Shown here: positions 1-12,059 of the stretch, in pieces | Layout: each line of letters opens with the position of its first letter | Numbering within the stretch: position 1 is the stretch's first letter | Origin: Haliclystus octoradiatus | Taxonomy: Eukaryota > Cnidaria > Staurozoa > Stauromedusae > Haliclystidae | Direction of reading: 5' to 3' | DNA: 64,000 bases | Assembly (NCBI GenBank): GCA_916610825.1 | Contig: OU744447.1 | Location: 32,012,073-32,076,072 of the forward strand | The notes under the pieces: generated by a model | The model's database searches: none | Told to the model about the DNA's origin: nothing | Seen by the model: only the letters and a program-made list of their open reading frames with translations | Position numbers and translations under genes: made by a program

Positions 1-1742
1 CCCGCTTCAACGAATAGAACAGTATAAAAGCATTTTGGTCATGCGAGCAAGTTCCAATGTTACATCACGCTACCTTACATTACATCACATTAGCTAAATT
101 AATAGTTAAGTTCGCGTGTATAACGCGGCGGGCGAATCTAATTCGATTAGGAGAGAGCTCAATTGCTAGTAGGTTCGGTTCGCTCGTATAACCCATGCCT
201 AAGCATAGAAATTTGAAAGTTTATTTCTAAGTTTTGTTTGCGATGCAAAGTCTTTCACACTTTCTGAGTAATTTATCGAATTGAATTGCACAGCTGCGCT
301 TTTTATTACAAAACCCACTTTTCTTACCTTTTTATCAATTCTTTTACCTGACAGGTCTTGAGTTTCTATTGATCTTTCTGTTCTGTATTGATAACTCATA
401 TATTTTTTTCAACTGTCAATACTATTTTGAAGTTTATATCTTCGGAATTTCAAAACTGTATAAAAGTAGAAACTACATCACCTCATTCAATAGCCCTCGA
501 CCCCAAAATACGCTCTTATTGTTCCGACGAGGGGATAATGAAATTCATATGTACTTCATATGTAAGGTTTTCCACCAGTGGGAAATGTCGTAATCAAAAC
601 ATTTGTCATTTTCGTATTTGCAGAGCATGGCCTGTAAGTTTTGTGAGTTGTAGCTTTGAAAACTGGAAAAAAGATTCCATATCTCCTTACGCCCATGACA
701 TATTCTCTATATTGCGTAAGCGTAATAATAAAGGAATAATGTAACGCTTATTGACTTTATCTTACCAGTTTTAAAATTTCTCAAGTAGAGTTTGTATGCT
801 TTGCAAGATATTAGATGATTTTCGTGGAGGCATTTTCATATTTACTCTGACGTTTTATTATAAGATTAAACCATGGCCAGTTAGTATTATTTTGCCCGTA
901 TCGGTATGTCGTATTTTACTCCATATTTGTCAACACAGGCGATATTTTGTGGATTCGTGGATAGTTAGCCAGCCAGTCTTGAGTCGAGCTACGTCATTGT
1001 CGGTCAATCTGAAGAAATAAAATGTCATTTTACTACATCGCCGACATCGCTGGAACTACATCAAGAACAATAGAAAATTCACGATGTTGGCTAAATTTTG
1101 AATCTCTTAAAAAGGGAAATTCAACACAAGCCAGCAATAACCACCATCGTGAGATCTCCAAATGACTTCTTACTGCGAAAACATCCGTAGCACTTCTCTC
1201 TGGTTGTTGATTATGTTGATGCAATAATAATATTTTGGGCTTAGATATGCAACTGGAAAATTCTACATCATTAAATTAGGATCAACTAGCCTTAACAGTA
1301 TACAATCATAGCAATCATAGCTCATTCCAATATAAATTAAAACACAAATGAACAATAATAATTAAATTACTAAAGGAAAGCAATTTATACATGTGTGCAT
1401 TGGAGTCTACATTAAATTCTATTCATTTTTCAACATTTTGTCATAAATTAAATAATTCAGAATTATTATTAATTAAAATTCTATTTCAAAAGTTCTAACC
1501 TCATATTAAGTGCTATGTTTCTGCATAAGAAATGATCTTCCATCCTACTTTTGGAAATAATAAGAAAGGGGGAAAGTTATATGCAAGTGACATACACAAA
1601 CCTTTCCCATTCCATCTCTGAATCTGGCATATATTTCCTGTTATGATGTGTCAAGATCCGTACAGTGAGATGTTTGAATGTCATTTTATATGCAAAATAT
1701 AGTAAATAATACAATAATTTGCTGTGTTGCTATTATCTTTCA
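1..1742. other. Non-coding stretch upstream of the PAN-like exon
   Basis: No convincing coding exon is visible. Parts of about 210-1020 and 1490-1742 reappear, diverged, at about 6480-7200 and 7255-7540, so this is the left half of a tandem duplication that also contains the PAN-like exon. Upstream exons of that gene, including any signal peptide, may lie here or to the left of the window, but I could not identify them. Confidence 0.5.
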
Positions 1743-2021
1743 GTGATGTCATCAATATCATGCCTCAAGCAAATGTATTCAAAGAAGGAATTCAATAACA
1801 AAAGACTGATCAACCATGAGATATCAGGACATCAATGCAAGGACGAAATTCAATGCTTCAATCTATGCCAGGAAGACGACAATTGTCTCTCTTTTGGTCA
1901 TCGGGCAGGTGGATGTGGAGGAACACGTGGTCATTGTTACTTGAGCACTGCTACGATTGAAACAGCAAATCCTGATAGTTTTGTCGTTCACAATGGTTAT
2001 AAGTATTTTGAAACAGTTTAA
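1743..2021 (+). CDS. Last exon of a cysteine-rich PAN/apple-like domain protein (5' part not found)
   Basis: The exon follows a good acceptor (tattatctttcag), begins with two bases of a split codon, and runs about 92 codons to TAA at 2019-2021. The protein has cysteines in SC, QC, QCFNLC, NCLSF, GGC and GHCYLS, with a hydrophobic CLSFG core and a CYLST segment. This is the pattern of PAN/apple domains (an early Cys, a CxxxC helix, then CxSF, then CxLS), which are usually extracellular and bind proteins or carbohydrate. Two AATAAA signals lie at 2248-2264. The rest of the gene was not located. A tandem copy at 7541-7820 is a pseudogene of the same length without indels, so this exon is a duplicated unit. 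The family call rests on cysteine spacing alone; another small disulphide-rich fold is possible. Confidence 0.65.
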   Translation: MMSSISCLKQMYSKKEFNNKRLINHEISGHQCKDEIQCFNLCQEDDNCLSFGHRAGGCGGTRGHCYLSTATIETANPDSFVVHNGYKYFETV

Positions 2022-2247
2022 ATGTTTGGTTTGGAATGTTAAACCATCAACATTCACTTACATCAGCATCAGCTTACCGTTATTATTGCAACAGTTCTCT
2101 GAAAATAATATAATATTTTCTGAGGTTATTTGTATATCTCACTGCCCGTGCACTATATATTAATCTATACATTTTTCGCAATAGGGGAGGGTAAAAGTAA
2201 TGTAATTTGTGAACATAGCGAATAATGAAGCAGTGTGATATTAATTT

Positions 2248-2264
2248 AATAAAATTGCAATAAA
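2248..2264 (+). promoter_or_regulatory. Tandem AATAAA polyadenylation signals of the PAN-like gene
   Basis: AATAAA occurs at 2248-2253 and again at 2259-2264, about 230 bases after the stop codon. A matching signal is kept in the decayed copy near 8042. Confidence 0.5.
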
Positions 2265-3075
2265 GTATACGCAGAGTTATAGCATATACATCAATAAGTG
2301 GTTTTTGATTCTGTTCTATTTGATTGATATTCTCCGCTATATGAATTTCCAAAAGGGCTCACGATACGTATTATTATTTGAAGATGCTAAAAAGTTTTCT
2401 GAAAAGGGCTTGTATAAACTTATTTTAGAGTATGCGTAACTCAATACTTGTATGGCCCCGTTAAGACTGGAAATTTGAAACATTTGTCAAAAGTGAAATG
2501 AATTATTTAATATTTGAAGATTTTTATGATGAAAAATAGAATATTGTCAATTTTCAAATATTTTGAATTATTTTCAACATTTATATTATTGTCGATTTCC
2601 GGAATAAAAGATGTAATATTTAATAAAAATTTAATAAATAAATATTTAATTTTCGGACCCCCTGAAGTGGCTTCACTTGTGCGCAAAGAGTCTTTGTAAA
2701 AGGCTTTTGTAATAAAGCCCCGACCAATTGACACAGGTAGAATGATGATGATTGAATGACATGGTCAGTTGCACATCAGCTCTAGCTTATACTCCACTCT
2801 TCTGTCTCCAACAGCACCAAAATAAATTTATTCAATTAGGCAGTAGAGCCTATCATTCTATATGGACTTCAGTTAGTGCAATTGACGTCAACACGAGAAT
2901 TTCACAGCAATGAAAACCATCGTGCTCGTGCCAGGTTTTTCCTTGGAATTTATTCCCCTCAGACGATTTCACTGAAATAAATAAAGGAGAAGATGTCGGT
3001 AATGCAAGGTCGATTTTATCCAAGAAAAGAATAACATTATTAAACAAAAGCAAATCAAACAACTTTGCTCTTGAA
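2265..3075. other. Intergenic, no gene seen
   Basis: AT-rich sequence with short open frames only. The part up to about 2480 is the downstream portion of the duplicated PAN block. Nothing coding or structured was recognised after it. Confidence 0.5.
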
Positions 3076-3079
3076 CTAT

Positions 3080-3735
3080 CTTTCTAAAACCTTCGAATCA
3101 TTCCAAGCATTTGATTGGTCGTTGAGCGTGCAGGTAAATGTCGATGAAGCCACGGACATCCTTTGTTCTAGAATATTCGAATGATTCCTAGAATTTTGAT
3201 AAGTTGATTGATCGTGCATGAAATGTTGTTCTAAAACGATGGATTGATTCGTTGTGATTTGATTGCTCGTTGAGCATGCAGGTAAAAGTCGATGAAGGCG
3301 CGCGGCACCCTTTGTTCTAGAGTCGTGGAATGATTCCTAGCAATTTGATTTGTCAATTCGCAAGATGCAGTGGAGGTGTTGAACCGATCAAACAATAGAA
3401 TCACAGCAGGACAGCTTTTACAAGGGCAGTAATTTTACGGTCAAACCCTTCTTAGCTCAAATGCATATAAAATGATCATAAAGACGGGGAAAATATTACA
3501 AAATTGCTATATGATGTCTGCATTTTTATATATCACGATTCCATTCTCAAAATAGGAATTGGACTTTCAGCAAAGTCCTGAATGAGATTAGAATGTGCTA
3601 TATTTAGCAAAGGTTTGTACTAGAAGTATTTGGTGCTTCACCAAGACTTCCAGCTGTGTGTTGATATTGATCGCGTGACTGCACCTTGCGAATTGAGCGT
3701 GCACGAAAAATAGATGAAGGCACGTGGGAAAGTTG
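3080..3735. repeat. About 150-bp tandem repeat, third unit split by an inserted element
   Basis: A unit containing 'gttgagcgtgcaggtaaa' followed by 'gtcgatgaag' occurs near 3121 and near 3271. The same motif resumes after 3694 ('gagcgtgcacgaaaaatag'). The sequence between (3355-3694) is a separate 340-bp inverted-repeat element found elsewhere in the window, so the third unit was interrupted by it. Confidence 0.7.
3355..3694. mobile_element. 340-bp non-autonomous element, family with ends AATTCGCAAGGTGCAGT (copy 1)
   Basis: The ends read 'aattcgcaag(a)tgcagt' and 'actgcaccttgcgaatt', an inverted pair. Two further copies lie at 24772-25132 (opposite orientation) and 57029-57366. The interior is non-coding. 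The superfamily is not resolved because no clear target-site duplication could be fixed in any of the three copies. Confidence 0.8.
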
Positions 3736-3759
3736 AACCAGGGTTTCTCGGGTTTCTGA

Positions 3760-4803
3760 CCCAGAGCTTTCTGCTTACCCCCAAACAAAATCAAAACAAT
3801 TGAAAAGGCAAAACGGAACTTTAATTTCGAATATAATTTACTTAATAATAATAACGATAACGTCGATAATAGTAACAATGGTTGCAGGTTCTCTAAGAAA
3901 ACGGACGAGGAAATTGACGAACTCCAGCTAAGTTCAGCAGCAAAAACAACAAAATACAAACTGTCAATCTCCGGCCATAAAAATGAGCAATCATTGCAAC
4001 ATTATAATGCGCGGCCATCAGAAAATCAACTAAGGCAATGTAATGATGTGATATCAAATGCACTGGGAAATTCTGATCACCATCAACTATAACAATTAGA
4101 TAATTTATATCTCTTTAAAATTATAAAATAGTTCAAATGTTACATTGTTCAAGTAAAGTTAAATTAAAATATAATATGATCATTCATGTAGTGTATTTCC
4201 TCTGATCTTTCATCGCCAACAGTCTGAAATATAATGGCGTAATTTTCTGCATCGATCACACGAGGCGTCTAGTCCAACCACGTCACGTGATCAAAACCAT
4301 GAATCTAATTGGGTCAAGCGGTGTTCGATTTTTTTCGTGAGTGGCATTGACAGTTTTTTTGATAAAATAAAATTCATAACTTCAGAGACTAGAAAGATTA
4401 AGTAGGTATGATTTTCGTTTTAGAAAAGCGTTCATGCACTGGTTTTGCCGTGCTCCATCGCAAAATTCTTGCATGAGTGATTTGAAGTTTTACAAATATA
4501 ATCTATATTCGTGATGGGTGAATTTTTTTCTGAATTCATTTGTTCAAACCTCTTTCATATTTTCACAAAAAACATCAACAAATATCTTGTTCCTGCTGAA
4601 CGGAGAAATGGTTTTCTCATAGACCATATGCATCTTTTACATATGATGCTTAGAAGATTAATATTTAATTCAAAACCATTTCGCATCGCTTTTTTATTGC
4701 ATTTGCATATAAAATATTTCTCCGATCACGATTCTATTTCATTGAATAACAATAATACAAAGATGAAGGTAATAGTTACTATTGGGATAATTTGTTTCAG
4801 TAA
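3760..4803. other. Intergenic, no gene seen
   Basis: No exon, RNA gene or clear repeat recognised. Open frames here (for example the minus-strand one at 3588-3959) overlap repeat sequence or lack any family likeness. Confidence 0.45.
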
Positions 4804-4812
4804 GTATTCTAT

Positions 4813-5818
4813 TAGCCTGCGCGCAGACCTAAATCTTTTTTTTATGATTAGTAGGGTCTGCGTAATATCGACAGAAAGCTTGCGCTGGACTGGATTAGGG
4901 GGAGTGGCAGAAACGTGAGAAATCTATTGTGTGTCTATTGTTCATCAGCCAATCGCTAGCGAGTTCTCCAAAACTAGAACCAGAACATGATTGGTTGGTA
5001 AATATAAGTTCTTGACGCATTCCTTTTCAAGTAAAACGTCGTTCTTCTTCGATAAAATCATTTTGCTTGTGTCCGTTTTTCAGTTTTGTACGAGGGAGAC
5101 CTCAGATTTTTTTATTCAACACAGACTTTTTATAATTATGTTTATAGTAAAATGAACATAGTGTATTGACAAAAACGATTTCTTGTTAATTTGCCTTTCA
5201 CAGAGGACGGGACATGCTATTTTACATGCAACATCGGCCAACAAAGACTTGATTTCAAGATACTGAAATTCATTTGGATTGTGTTTGTGTTCGTCGTAAA
5301 AGCCAGTTTGTCATGGGTAATATCGAAAGAACAAATCATTGTATTAGATATAGAACGATTTAATATCTTGATCTTGTTCGCTGCGCCATGGCAATGGATT
5401 ACAAAAATATTTCTTTACGAAAGACTAATTCTCATCATTAATGTCAATTTTCGAGTTTCTTTGTCAAAAACAAATGCATTAAAAACATTGGACAACTTAG
5501 ATCACTTCATATTGAACAGAAATAGTACGTTGTATTAAGTTAGTATTAATCATTTGAACGTCTTTATGAATCAACTCATTTTATTTCGTAAATAATAAGT
5601 GTCAATTTTGATTGTGAAAAGTTTTGTTATTTTCGAAAATCGGACTTGCAGAAATGCTGTTGGTAACGCCGTCTGTAGTTGAACAACGCTGAACAGCAGG
5701 AGTTAAAGTGTAATGACGTTCCGCCACTCCCTCCAACTTCCGCCCAGCGCAAGCTTTCTGTCGATATTACGCAGACCCTACTAATCATAAAAAAAGATTT
5801 GGGTCTGCGCGCAGGCTA
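4813..5818. mobile_element. Mutator-like non-autonomous DNA transposon with ~110-bp terminal inverted repeats and 9-bp target duplication
   Basis: The left end (TAGCCTGCGCGCAGACC...) is repeated in inverse at the right end over about 110 bases, including 'gtaatatcgacagaaagctt'. Both sides are flanked by GTATTCTAT (4804-4812 and 5819-5827). A 9-bp target duplication with long inverted ends is the hallmark of Mutator-like elements. The 1-kb interior has one plus frame of 115 codons (5191-5538) that resembles no transposase, so the copy is non-autonomous. A fragment of the end sequence ('gtctgtgcgcaggct') recurs near 53061. Confidence 0.85.
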
Positions 5819-5827
5819 GTATTCTAT

Positions 5828-6480
5828 AGGTAATCTTTAAATAATTTATCTTGTGGACGCGCAATTATGTACTGTCATAATGATGTAGGGCCGCAACAGA
5901 AAGTTATGATTTGTCTCGGGTTCGTGTTAGACAAAAAAGGACTGAATTTCGCGATTTTGATACTGATGCTTGTACAGTTATTCATTTTACGGTTATTGAG
6001 ATAGAAACGTTTCAGTTGAATCTCTTACAAATGAGAAGGTAACTTTGGCAAGTATACATTAAATGTTATGGCAAGCTTAGCGAACTCTTATTTTGAACTC
6101 ACAAGGCTAACAACATTGATATTAACTTGTCTCGTGAAGTATATCCAATAATAATGCGATATGGCCCATTGGTAGTTGTAAAACAAGCAGGGCTGACTTG
6201 AGTCAGTATTTGTTGGGCAACTTTACTATGTCATGCATAAGTTAATTATACGTGTGAATTTGCAGTTGTACATTATAATGTTCAAATTCAGTCAAATTTC
6301 AAGTTCCACAACTAGGTAACAACTACTGGACCTATATTCTTACGGACAGAATAATATAGTAGTTTGGAAAGAATTTCGAGAATTATAGGGTGGTGTTCCC
6401 TGGAACTTCACCCATACTCCCCACTTGTTTGTGCCATGACAATATGCTTCAAATTGAATTATAGAATAAATAATAATAAA
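5828..6480. other. Intergenic, no gene seen
   Basis: AT-rich sequence between the Mutator-like element and the second copy of the PAN block. No exon, RNA gene or repeat recognised. Confidence 0.45.
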
Positions 6481-8260
6481 AATAATATATATGTTAAGCC
6501 TAGAAATGCGAAGGTTGACATATCGGTTTTTGTGTGATCAAATTAAATTGGGCAGCTGCGTTTTCATAACATAGAACCACCGTTCTTTCCTTTAAATCAG
6601 TTCTTGTCCTGACAGGTCCTGAATTTTCTATTGGATTTTCTGTTCAGTATAGATAGCCTACATATGCTTTTCAACTGCAATAATTTTGACGACTCTCACT
6701 TCAGATATGATATAGTGGTACCCTCGTAAGTTCCAAACTGTATAAAAGTAGAAATTAAATCACCTCACTCAATAGCCTTTAATTAACCCCTGTATTCGCT
6801 CTGATGAGGCCGACCATAGCCTGATGAAATATTTCTAGAGATATTGCTTTGAACATTCAAAAAAATAGATCAATTATCTCCGTATTCACATGAGCTCATC
6901 TATCTATCGCTTATTTGTGTAGAGGTAAGTTGAACGCATTTACTGTCTATTATTTGTAGTTTTATCTTTTGTCAGATTTGAAATTTTTTAAATTGAATAT
7001 ATTTTCGTGGCGGCATTTCGATATGAGCTCTGATGTGTTGTTAAGGAGGTCAAGCCCTGGCCAATCGTCATTTTATTTTGCCAACATCTGTAGGATTTAT
7101 TCTAGTATCAAAATGTCACATTTTTGTCAACAGAGGTGATATTTTGTGGGTTGTTGAATAGTTAGCCCGTCAATCTGGAGTTGAGCTTCGTCATTGTTAG
7201 CCAATCTTCAGAAATCTGATATTTCACCGAGGTTAATTGGCAAATTAAAAAGTCTATAAAGGGAAATTTCTAATCTCATGTAAAGTGCTAACAAATAATT
7301 AAGAACAGGGAAGGAGGATTCTTCAGTAAAGGTGACATACACAGATTTACCATTATGTTTGCGTACGCTCTAGAATCATCCTGGCCATTGTTGTGGCAAC
7401 GAATTTTCAATATTTACTTTCTCCTTGGAACTTTCCTATTCCTTCTCTGAATCTGGCATATATTTCCTGCTATCATGTGTCCAGATCCATACAGTGATGT
7501 CTTTCAATGTCACTAGATATTAGATAGTATTTTCTGTTAGTGATATCACCAATCTTTCTTTACAAGCAGATATATTCCAGACTGGAATTTACGAACAAAC
7601 AACTCCTGAACCACCTGATCGAATAATATCAATGTTTCAGCGAAATTCAATACTTCAAACGATGCCAAGAAGACAACGATTGTCTCTCTTTTGATCATCG
7701 TGCAGGTGGATGTGGAAGATTACGTGGATATGGTTTCTTGAGCGGCTCTACGATTGCAACAGCAAAACGTGATAGCTTTGTAGTTTAAAATGGTTTCAAG
7801 CATTTAGAAACTCAGCTTGATTATTTTGTTTGAAAATTTTAACCTCCAGCATTCACCTACACCAACCTTACGTGATTATTGCTAGTCTGAAAATAATGTA
7901 ATATTTGCTGAGGTTTATTTATATATATATCATTGCCTGCGCACTATATTTCGATATACATTTTTGCAATAAGGGAATGTAAAAGTAATATAATTTGTTA
8001 ACATAGTGAATTATGAAGCCTTGTGATATTTACTTCATTGAAATAAAATATATACGAGGTGATAGTCTATGAATAAATATGTAGTTTTTGATTCTGTTCC
8101 ACTTGATTCATATTCTATATGTTAGATTAATTGCTAAAGTTGTTCGCTATACGTATTCTTGTTTGCAGATGCCAACAAAGTGTTCCGAACAGGACTTGTA
8201 TGAAACTTTGTTGGAGATTGCATGAATCAGTACTTGTGAGGCCCAGGCCCACTTACGGAT
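6480..8260 (+). repeat. Second, decayed copy of the PAN-gene block (tandem duplication)
   Basis: Segments match about 210-1020 and 1490-2400 in the same order and strand: 'aaactgtataaaagtagaaa' at about 462 and 6737, 'ctgaatctggcatatatttcctg' at about 1618 and 7448, and the exon and its 3' untranslated region. Offset is about 5.8-6.3 kb. Many substitutions and small indels outside the exon show an old duplication. Confidence 0.8.
7541..7820 (+). pseudogene. Pseudogene copy of the PAN-like exon
   Basis: Aligns to 1743-2021 with no indel for its first 98 bases, from an acceptor-like 'ttctgttag'. The reading frame is broken by TAA at 7623-7625 (before the conserved YQC) and by another stop where the intact copy reads VVHNGYK. 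Of the PAN cysteines, the first is replaced by Phe, the CF of QCFNLC by Tyr-Phe, and the Cys of GHCYLS by Gly, so the fold could not form even if read through. An AAATAAA remnant near 8042 matches the functional copy's polyadenylation site. Confidence 0.85.
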
Positions 8261-8326
8261 GTTTTGAATTTGATATATTGGCCCAAATATTTAATTTATT
8301 ATGAAATACTTTTAATTTTGCGAACT

Positions 8327-8697
8327 TCTAAAATAGATATTTATAACTTAGTCGTATATATTTCAAATTGTCTGTATCTGTAAATCTAAAATAGATATTT
8401 ATAACTTATCCGTATATTTCAAACTGCCTGTATCTGTAAATCTAAAATAGATATTTATAACTAAGTCGTATATTTCCAATTGTCAGTATCTGTAAATCTA
8501 AAATAATATTTATAACTTAGCCGTATATCTCAAACTTTCTGTATCTGTAAATCTAAAATTAGCCGTATATCTCGAACTGTCAGTATCTGTAAATCTTAAA
8601 GAGACATTTATATCTTAGCCGTACATTTCAAACTGTCTGTAGGCTATATGTAAATCTAAATTGGACATTTGCAACTTATATTTCAAACTGTCTGTAT
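8327..8697. repeat. 56-bp minisatellite, about 6-7 units
   Basis: The unit starts 'tctaaaatagatatttataa', continues to 'ctgtatctgtaaa', and repeats with a 56-bp period from about 8327. Later units carry small deletions (one lacks about 20 bases near 8555) and an extra 'aggctat' near 8641. Confidence 0.9.
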
Positions 8698-8699
8698 CC

Positions 8700-11600
8700 C
8701 ATTAAAGATCAATAGTTTTGTTACATTTTTAAATAACAATATCAAGTCTAGTGATTTAAATAGCTATATTACATAATTATAACTGGTATACCATTATGAT
8801 GAACCCTTTAGTGCCAGGATATCATTAAAGGTAATATCGTACTTAGAGTTAGACGTGTTACGATAGCCTAGAATATCACCTATGGTAGAAGAAACAATTA
8901 AAATGTTACGTACTTTAATGTGTATGTTCTTTTTTTCCTCTCTTGTTTGAGTTCTTATTAATATTGTCTTGACGGAAACAGCTAGCGCTAGGATTGTGAT
9001 CGACCTTTAACTTGGTAATCTGATAATAGATATAAACTATTGCCTTGGATAACCATACCAAATACAGTATCTATTTAACTATCAAACCGTATATTAGTAA
9101 AATATTATACAGTGATTGATGATTAAATCTCAGTAGGGTATCTGTCCACTGAAGATATGTTTACCATCTGAGAGTTTAACATCCATTTATATAAGTATCC
9201 TATGAAGGATGTTCTATTATGTTCTCATCAACGCCTAGATATTGTTACTATTGTATTTGCATGGAATGGAGAAAGGCCCCTTATGGCTATTGTTTTTCAT
9301 TGCATTGTTCTCAAATTGATGACTAGCACTGCAATGTTATCTATTGTTACTATTTTTCTGCTTCTTGGAGTTGACACTTATCTTTAGAAATAAACTGACT
9401 TTAAATTATATACACTCAAGTCAAGTCTTCTTTAATTTATTAAATACATAAGTTATGAAAACTGTTTTGATGTAAGAGCCGGGTAGATTAGATCTGCGAA
9501 GTGTTTTCTTCCAAGATCATTAACATTTATATGATGAGATGAAATCATTTAAAAGTCCAAATTTCAAAGGTTTTCATTAAATTGCCATAGAATGAAATGA
9601 AATGAGGTCGTGACACGTTGGGTCGGCGTACATCACACTCTACAGCAAAAATATTGAGATTCTCCCAATCCATATATTGTACACCAAAATATTTATTTTA
9701 ATGTTTTAAATAGGTATTGACCCTAATTTTAGCTTTGTATAGTATTAATATTAAAATAATTAATTAGTGAGTTGCTGATGGGCTACTCGTTACAGTTGAA
9801 GGAAGAACAGAACTATATTTAATTTTCTTTTTTCAATTTGCAGTACTTTGAATTTCATTGAAGAGTCTTTATTAATTAATTTACTTTTAACTAAATGACC
9901 GGGATTCCGCAATTCATCATCAATTATGTAGACTTCGTACAAGAAACATCATTATAAAAGAGTAGCGTTCTACCATACTTATATAATTAACTACAATTTT
10001 GAAGTAAATATATTCAATGCTAATTTGTAATGTGAAGATGAAAACTTGTACGACATATTAGCATAATATATATCCTCAGAGGAACACGTTTTCTTTTTAT
10101 AAAAAAGTATAGAATCCGCCACTAATCCATTATTGAAACTATCGTACAATTTCAGTATACAAACTTTCTTAACACTTTTTTATAAGTCAGGTAAAGTTAT
10201 AGATGTGACCATTTATTTTTATAATTATATTTGAGCTTTGTATATGCATAGTAGGATATAGTTATTAAAGAAAATGTTTTGAAATTGGAAAAAACTTTCT
10301 TATTATTCAAATAGAAAAGAGATTTTTTCCCGCAAATTTGATAGCAACTTGTATTTTACAGTATTTTACAATTTTTTATTCTGAGAAGCACAGCAACGGA
10401 GACAAGTTGACAACGTACGTGTTGATTATCTTCGACTTTATTTCAATACTGCACTGCATACAATTAGCTTGGAGCCATTTGTTGATGTTTTATCACCAAT
10501 AAAGTTATAGGTATAATTATATATAAAATTGTAACAAAAGTATCTATATTGTGAGTTTACTTCACTCTTTTGATTGAAAGACACCTTTTCGATAGTGTTC
10601 ATCTGTAGAACAGACACCTCTCGCCTTTTGTTATATGTTCTATTGTTCTCAATTATATTACTGTCAGTGTCAGCATTACATTGTCATTCATTATCACATA
10701 TTTTTGTTGATCAAACTAACCACGGATGTACCACATCTATTCAGAAGCAGAACCAGCGAAATTTAATTACGTAATATGTCCTGGGGTAGACCTGTGCCAC
10801 ATGCCCCTGTACTTCACTTGACCTGCGGCTACTGCGTATAGGTGAGCGCAGGTACGTAGCGGAATAGTGGGCCTTGTGGAGCTAGGCTAGTCCCGGGGGA
10901 GCTACTTAGATATTTTTTTGACGGGAGTGTATTTTCAGAAATGAGGAAAACCGTACAACATTTCACAGTAACTAAGGATACAGACCCTAAAATTTCATGA
11001 TTTTGCGATTAAAAACAAAGGAAAAGTTCTAACAATTTCGATAATCTCTAAATTGACACAGTAAAATTAAACGATGAATTTGGAAAAAGAACTACACCTT
11101 TAAAATGGCACGTCCACGTACAACCAATGTATAGAGTGTACCCCGGTATGTACTGACAATATACTGGCTCCAGTACACGTACTAATTTTTATATATTATT
11201 TTTATATATATTGATATAAATATATGTGTAATATTTTTTTTAATATATTGTGATTTACAATCTGTAGATTTGTAGATAAATTGTGTATACATATTTACAA
11301 TTAATTCTAAGATATATTTGATGCACATCAATAAAATTTATTGTTTTTGAATACAGAGAAATTGTTAAAGGATTATGAGATTTGAAAGTACTATATGAAG
11401 GCTTGCTTAAATTATTTAACTGAGACAAATCATGATGGTGGAGGTAGAAAGATTTTTGTCGGTAGAAAGAAGTTGTATTACTAGAAATTGGAAAAAGAAT
11501 GTGGATGCAACGAATAGATACAAAAATGAACTTAAAGATTGGGAGCGATACCTAATTGACTTGTTTTCATGATAATATTTGGTGTGACTATACAGTAGTT

Positions 11601-11730
11601 ATGTCGGCCACTCAGGTCGGCAATATTTTCATTATCCGCAACACCTGCTGGACAAAAAAGTTAAAATATTAAATGGCTGATAGAGCATTTTACCTTTTAT
11701 TCTTTTTTCCTTGTTTTCTTTGTTTAACAG
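8700..11730. other. Intergenic, no gene seen
   Basis: Strongly AT-rich. Open frames at 9202-9387 and 10574-10774 are short, lack splice or domain support, and look like chance. No RNA gene or inverted-repeat element was recognised. Confidence 0.5.
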
Positions 11731-11733
11731 TAA

Positions 11734-12055
11734 CCCGGGGGTAAGATCCATACATTGGGTATACGGGGACGCTCAAATATCAAAGGGTACCTTTTTCAGA
11801 ATCCATAAAATTTTTTGAGGTATGCTTAGTCATCAATTTTTTTTGATGTATGCTTTCGATACCTTTCCAAGTTTTTCATGATGCAAAACAAATTTTGCCT
11901 ATGGAAATTTTCTTTTTCATCTTTTTTGATTGAACCTGTCATTCATAAGAATATATTTCTGGTATCTTTTTCGTTATGTGAAAATTTTTTATGGTCATTC
12001 TGCCAAAGTACCATTTGAACAACCCCATCGAAGCGCAATGGAATTTACCCCCGGG
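11734..12055. mobile_element. About 320-bp repeat with CCCGGGGGTAA inverted ends (copy 1)
   Basis: Begins 'cccgggggtaag' and ends 'ttacccccggg'. A second full copy is at 42931-43255 in the same orientation; both share 'ggacgctcaaatat'-like, 'caaattttgcctatg' and 'tatggtcattctg' segments. Related fragments lie near 44346-44600 and 48960-49262. Non-coding; a non-autonomous DNA element is the simplest reading. Confidence 0.75.
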
Positions 12056-12059
12056 CAGG

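Noticed and set aside
5191-5538. 115-codon frame inside the Mutator-like element as a transposase
   Set aside because: Hydrophobic, no zinc-finger or DDE motif visible, and too short.
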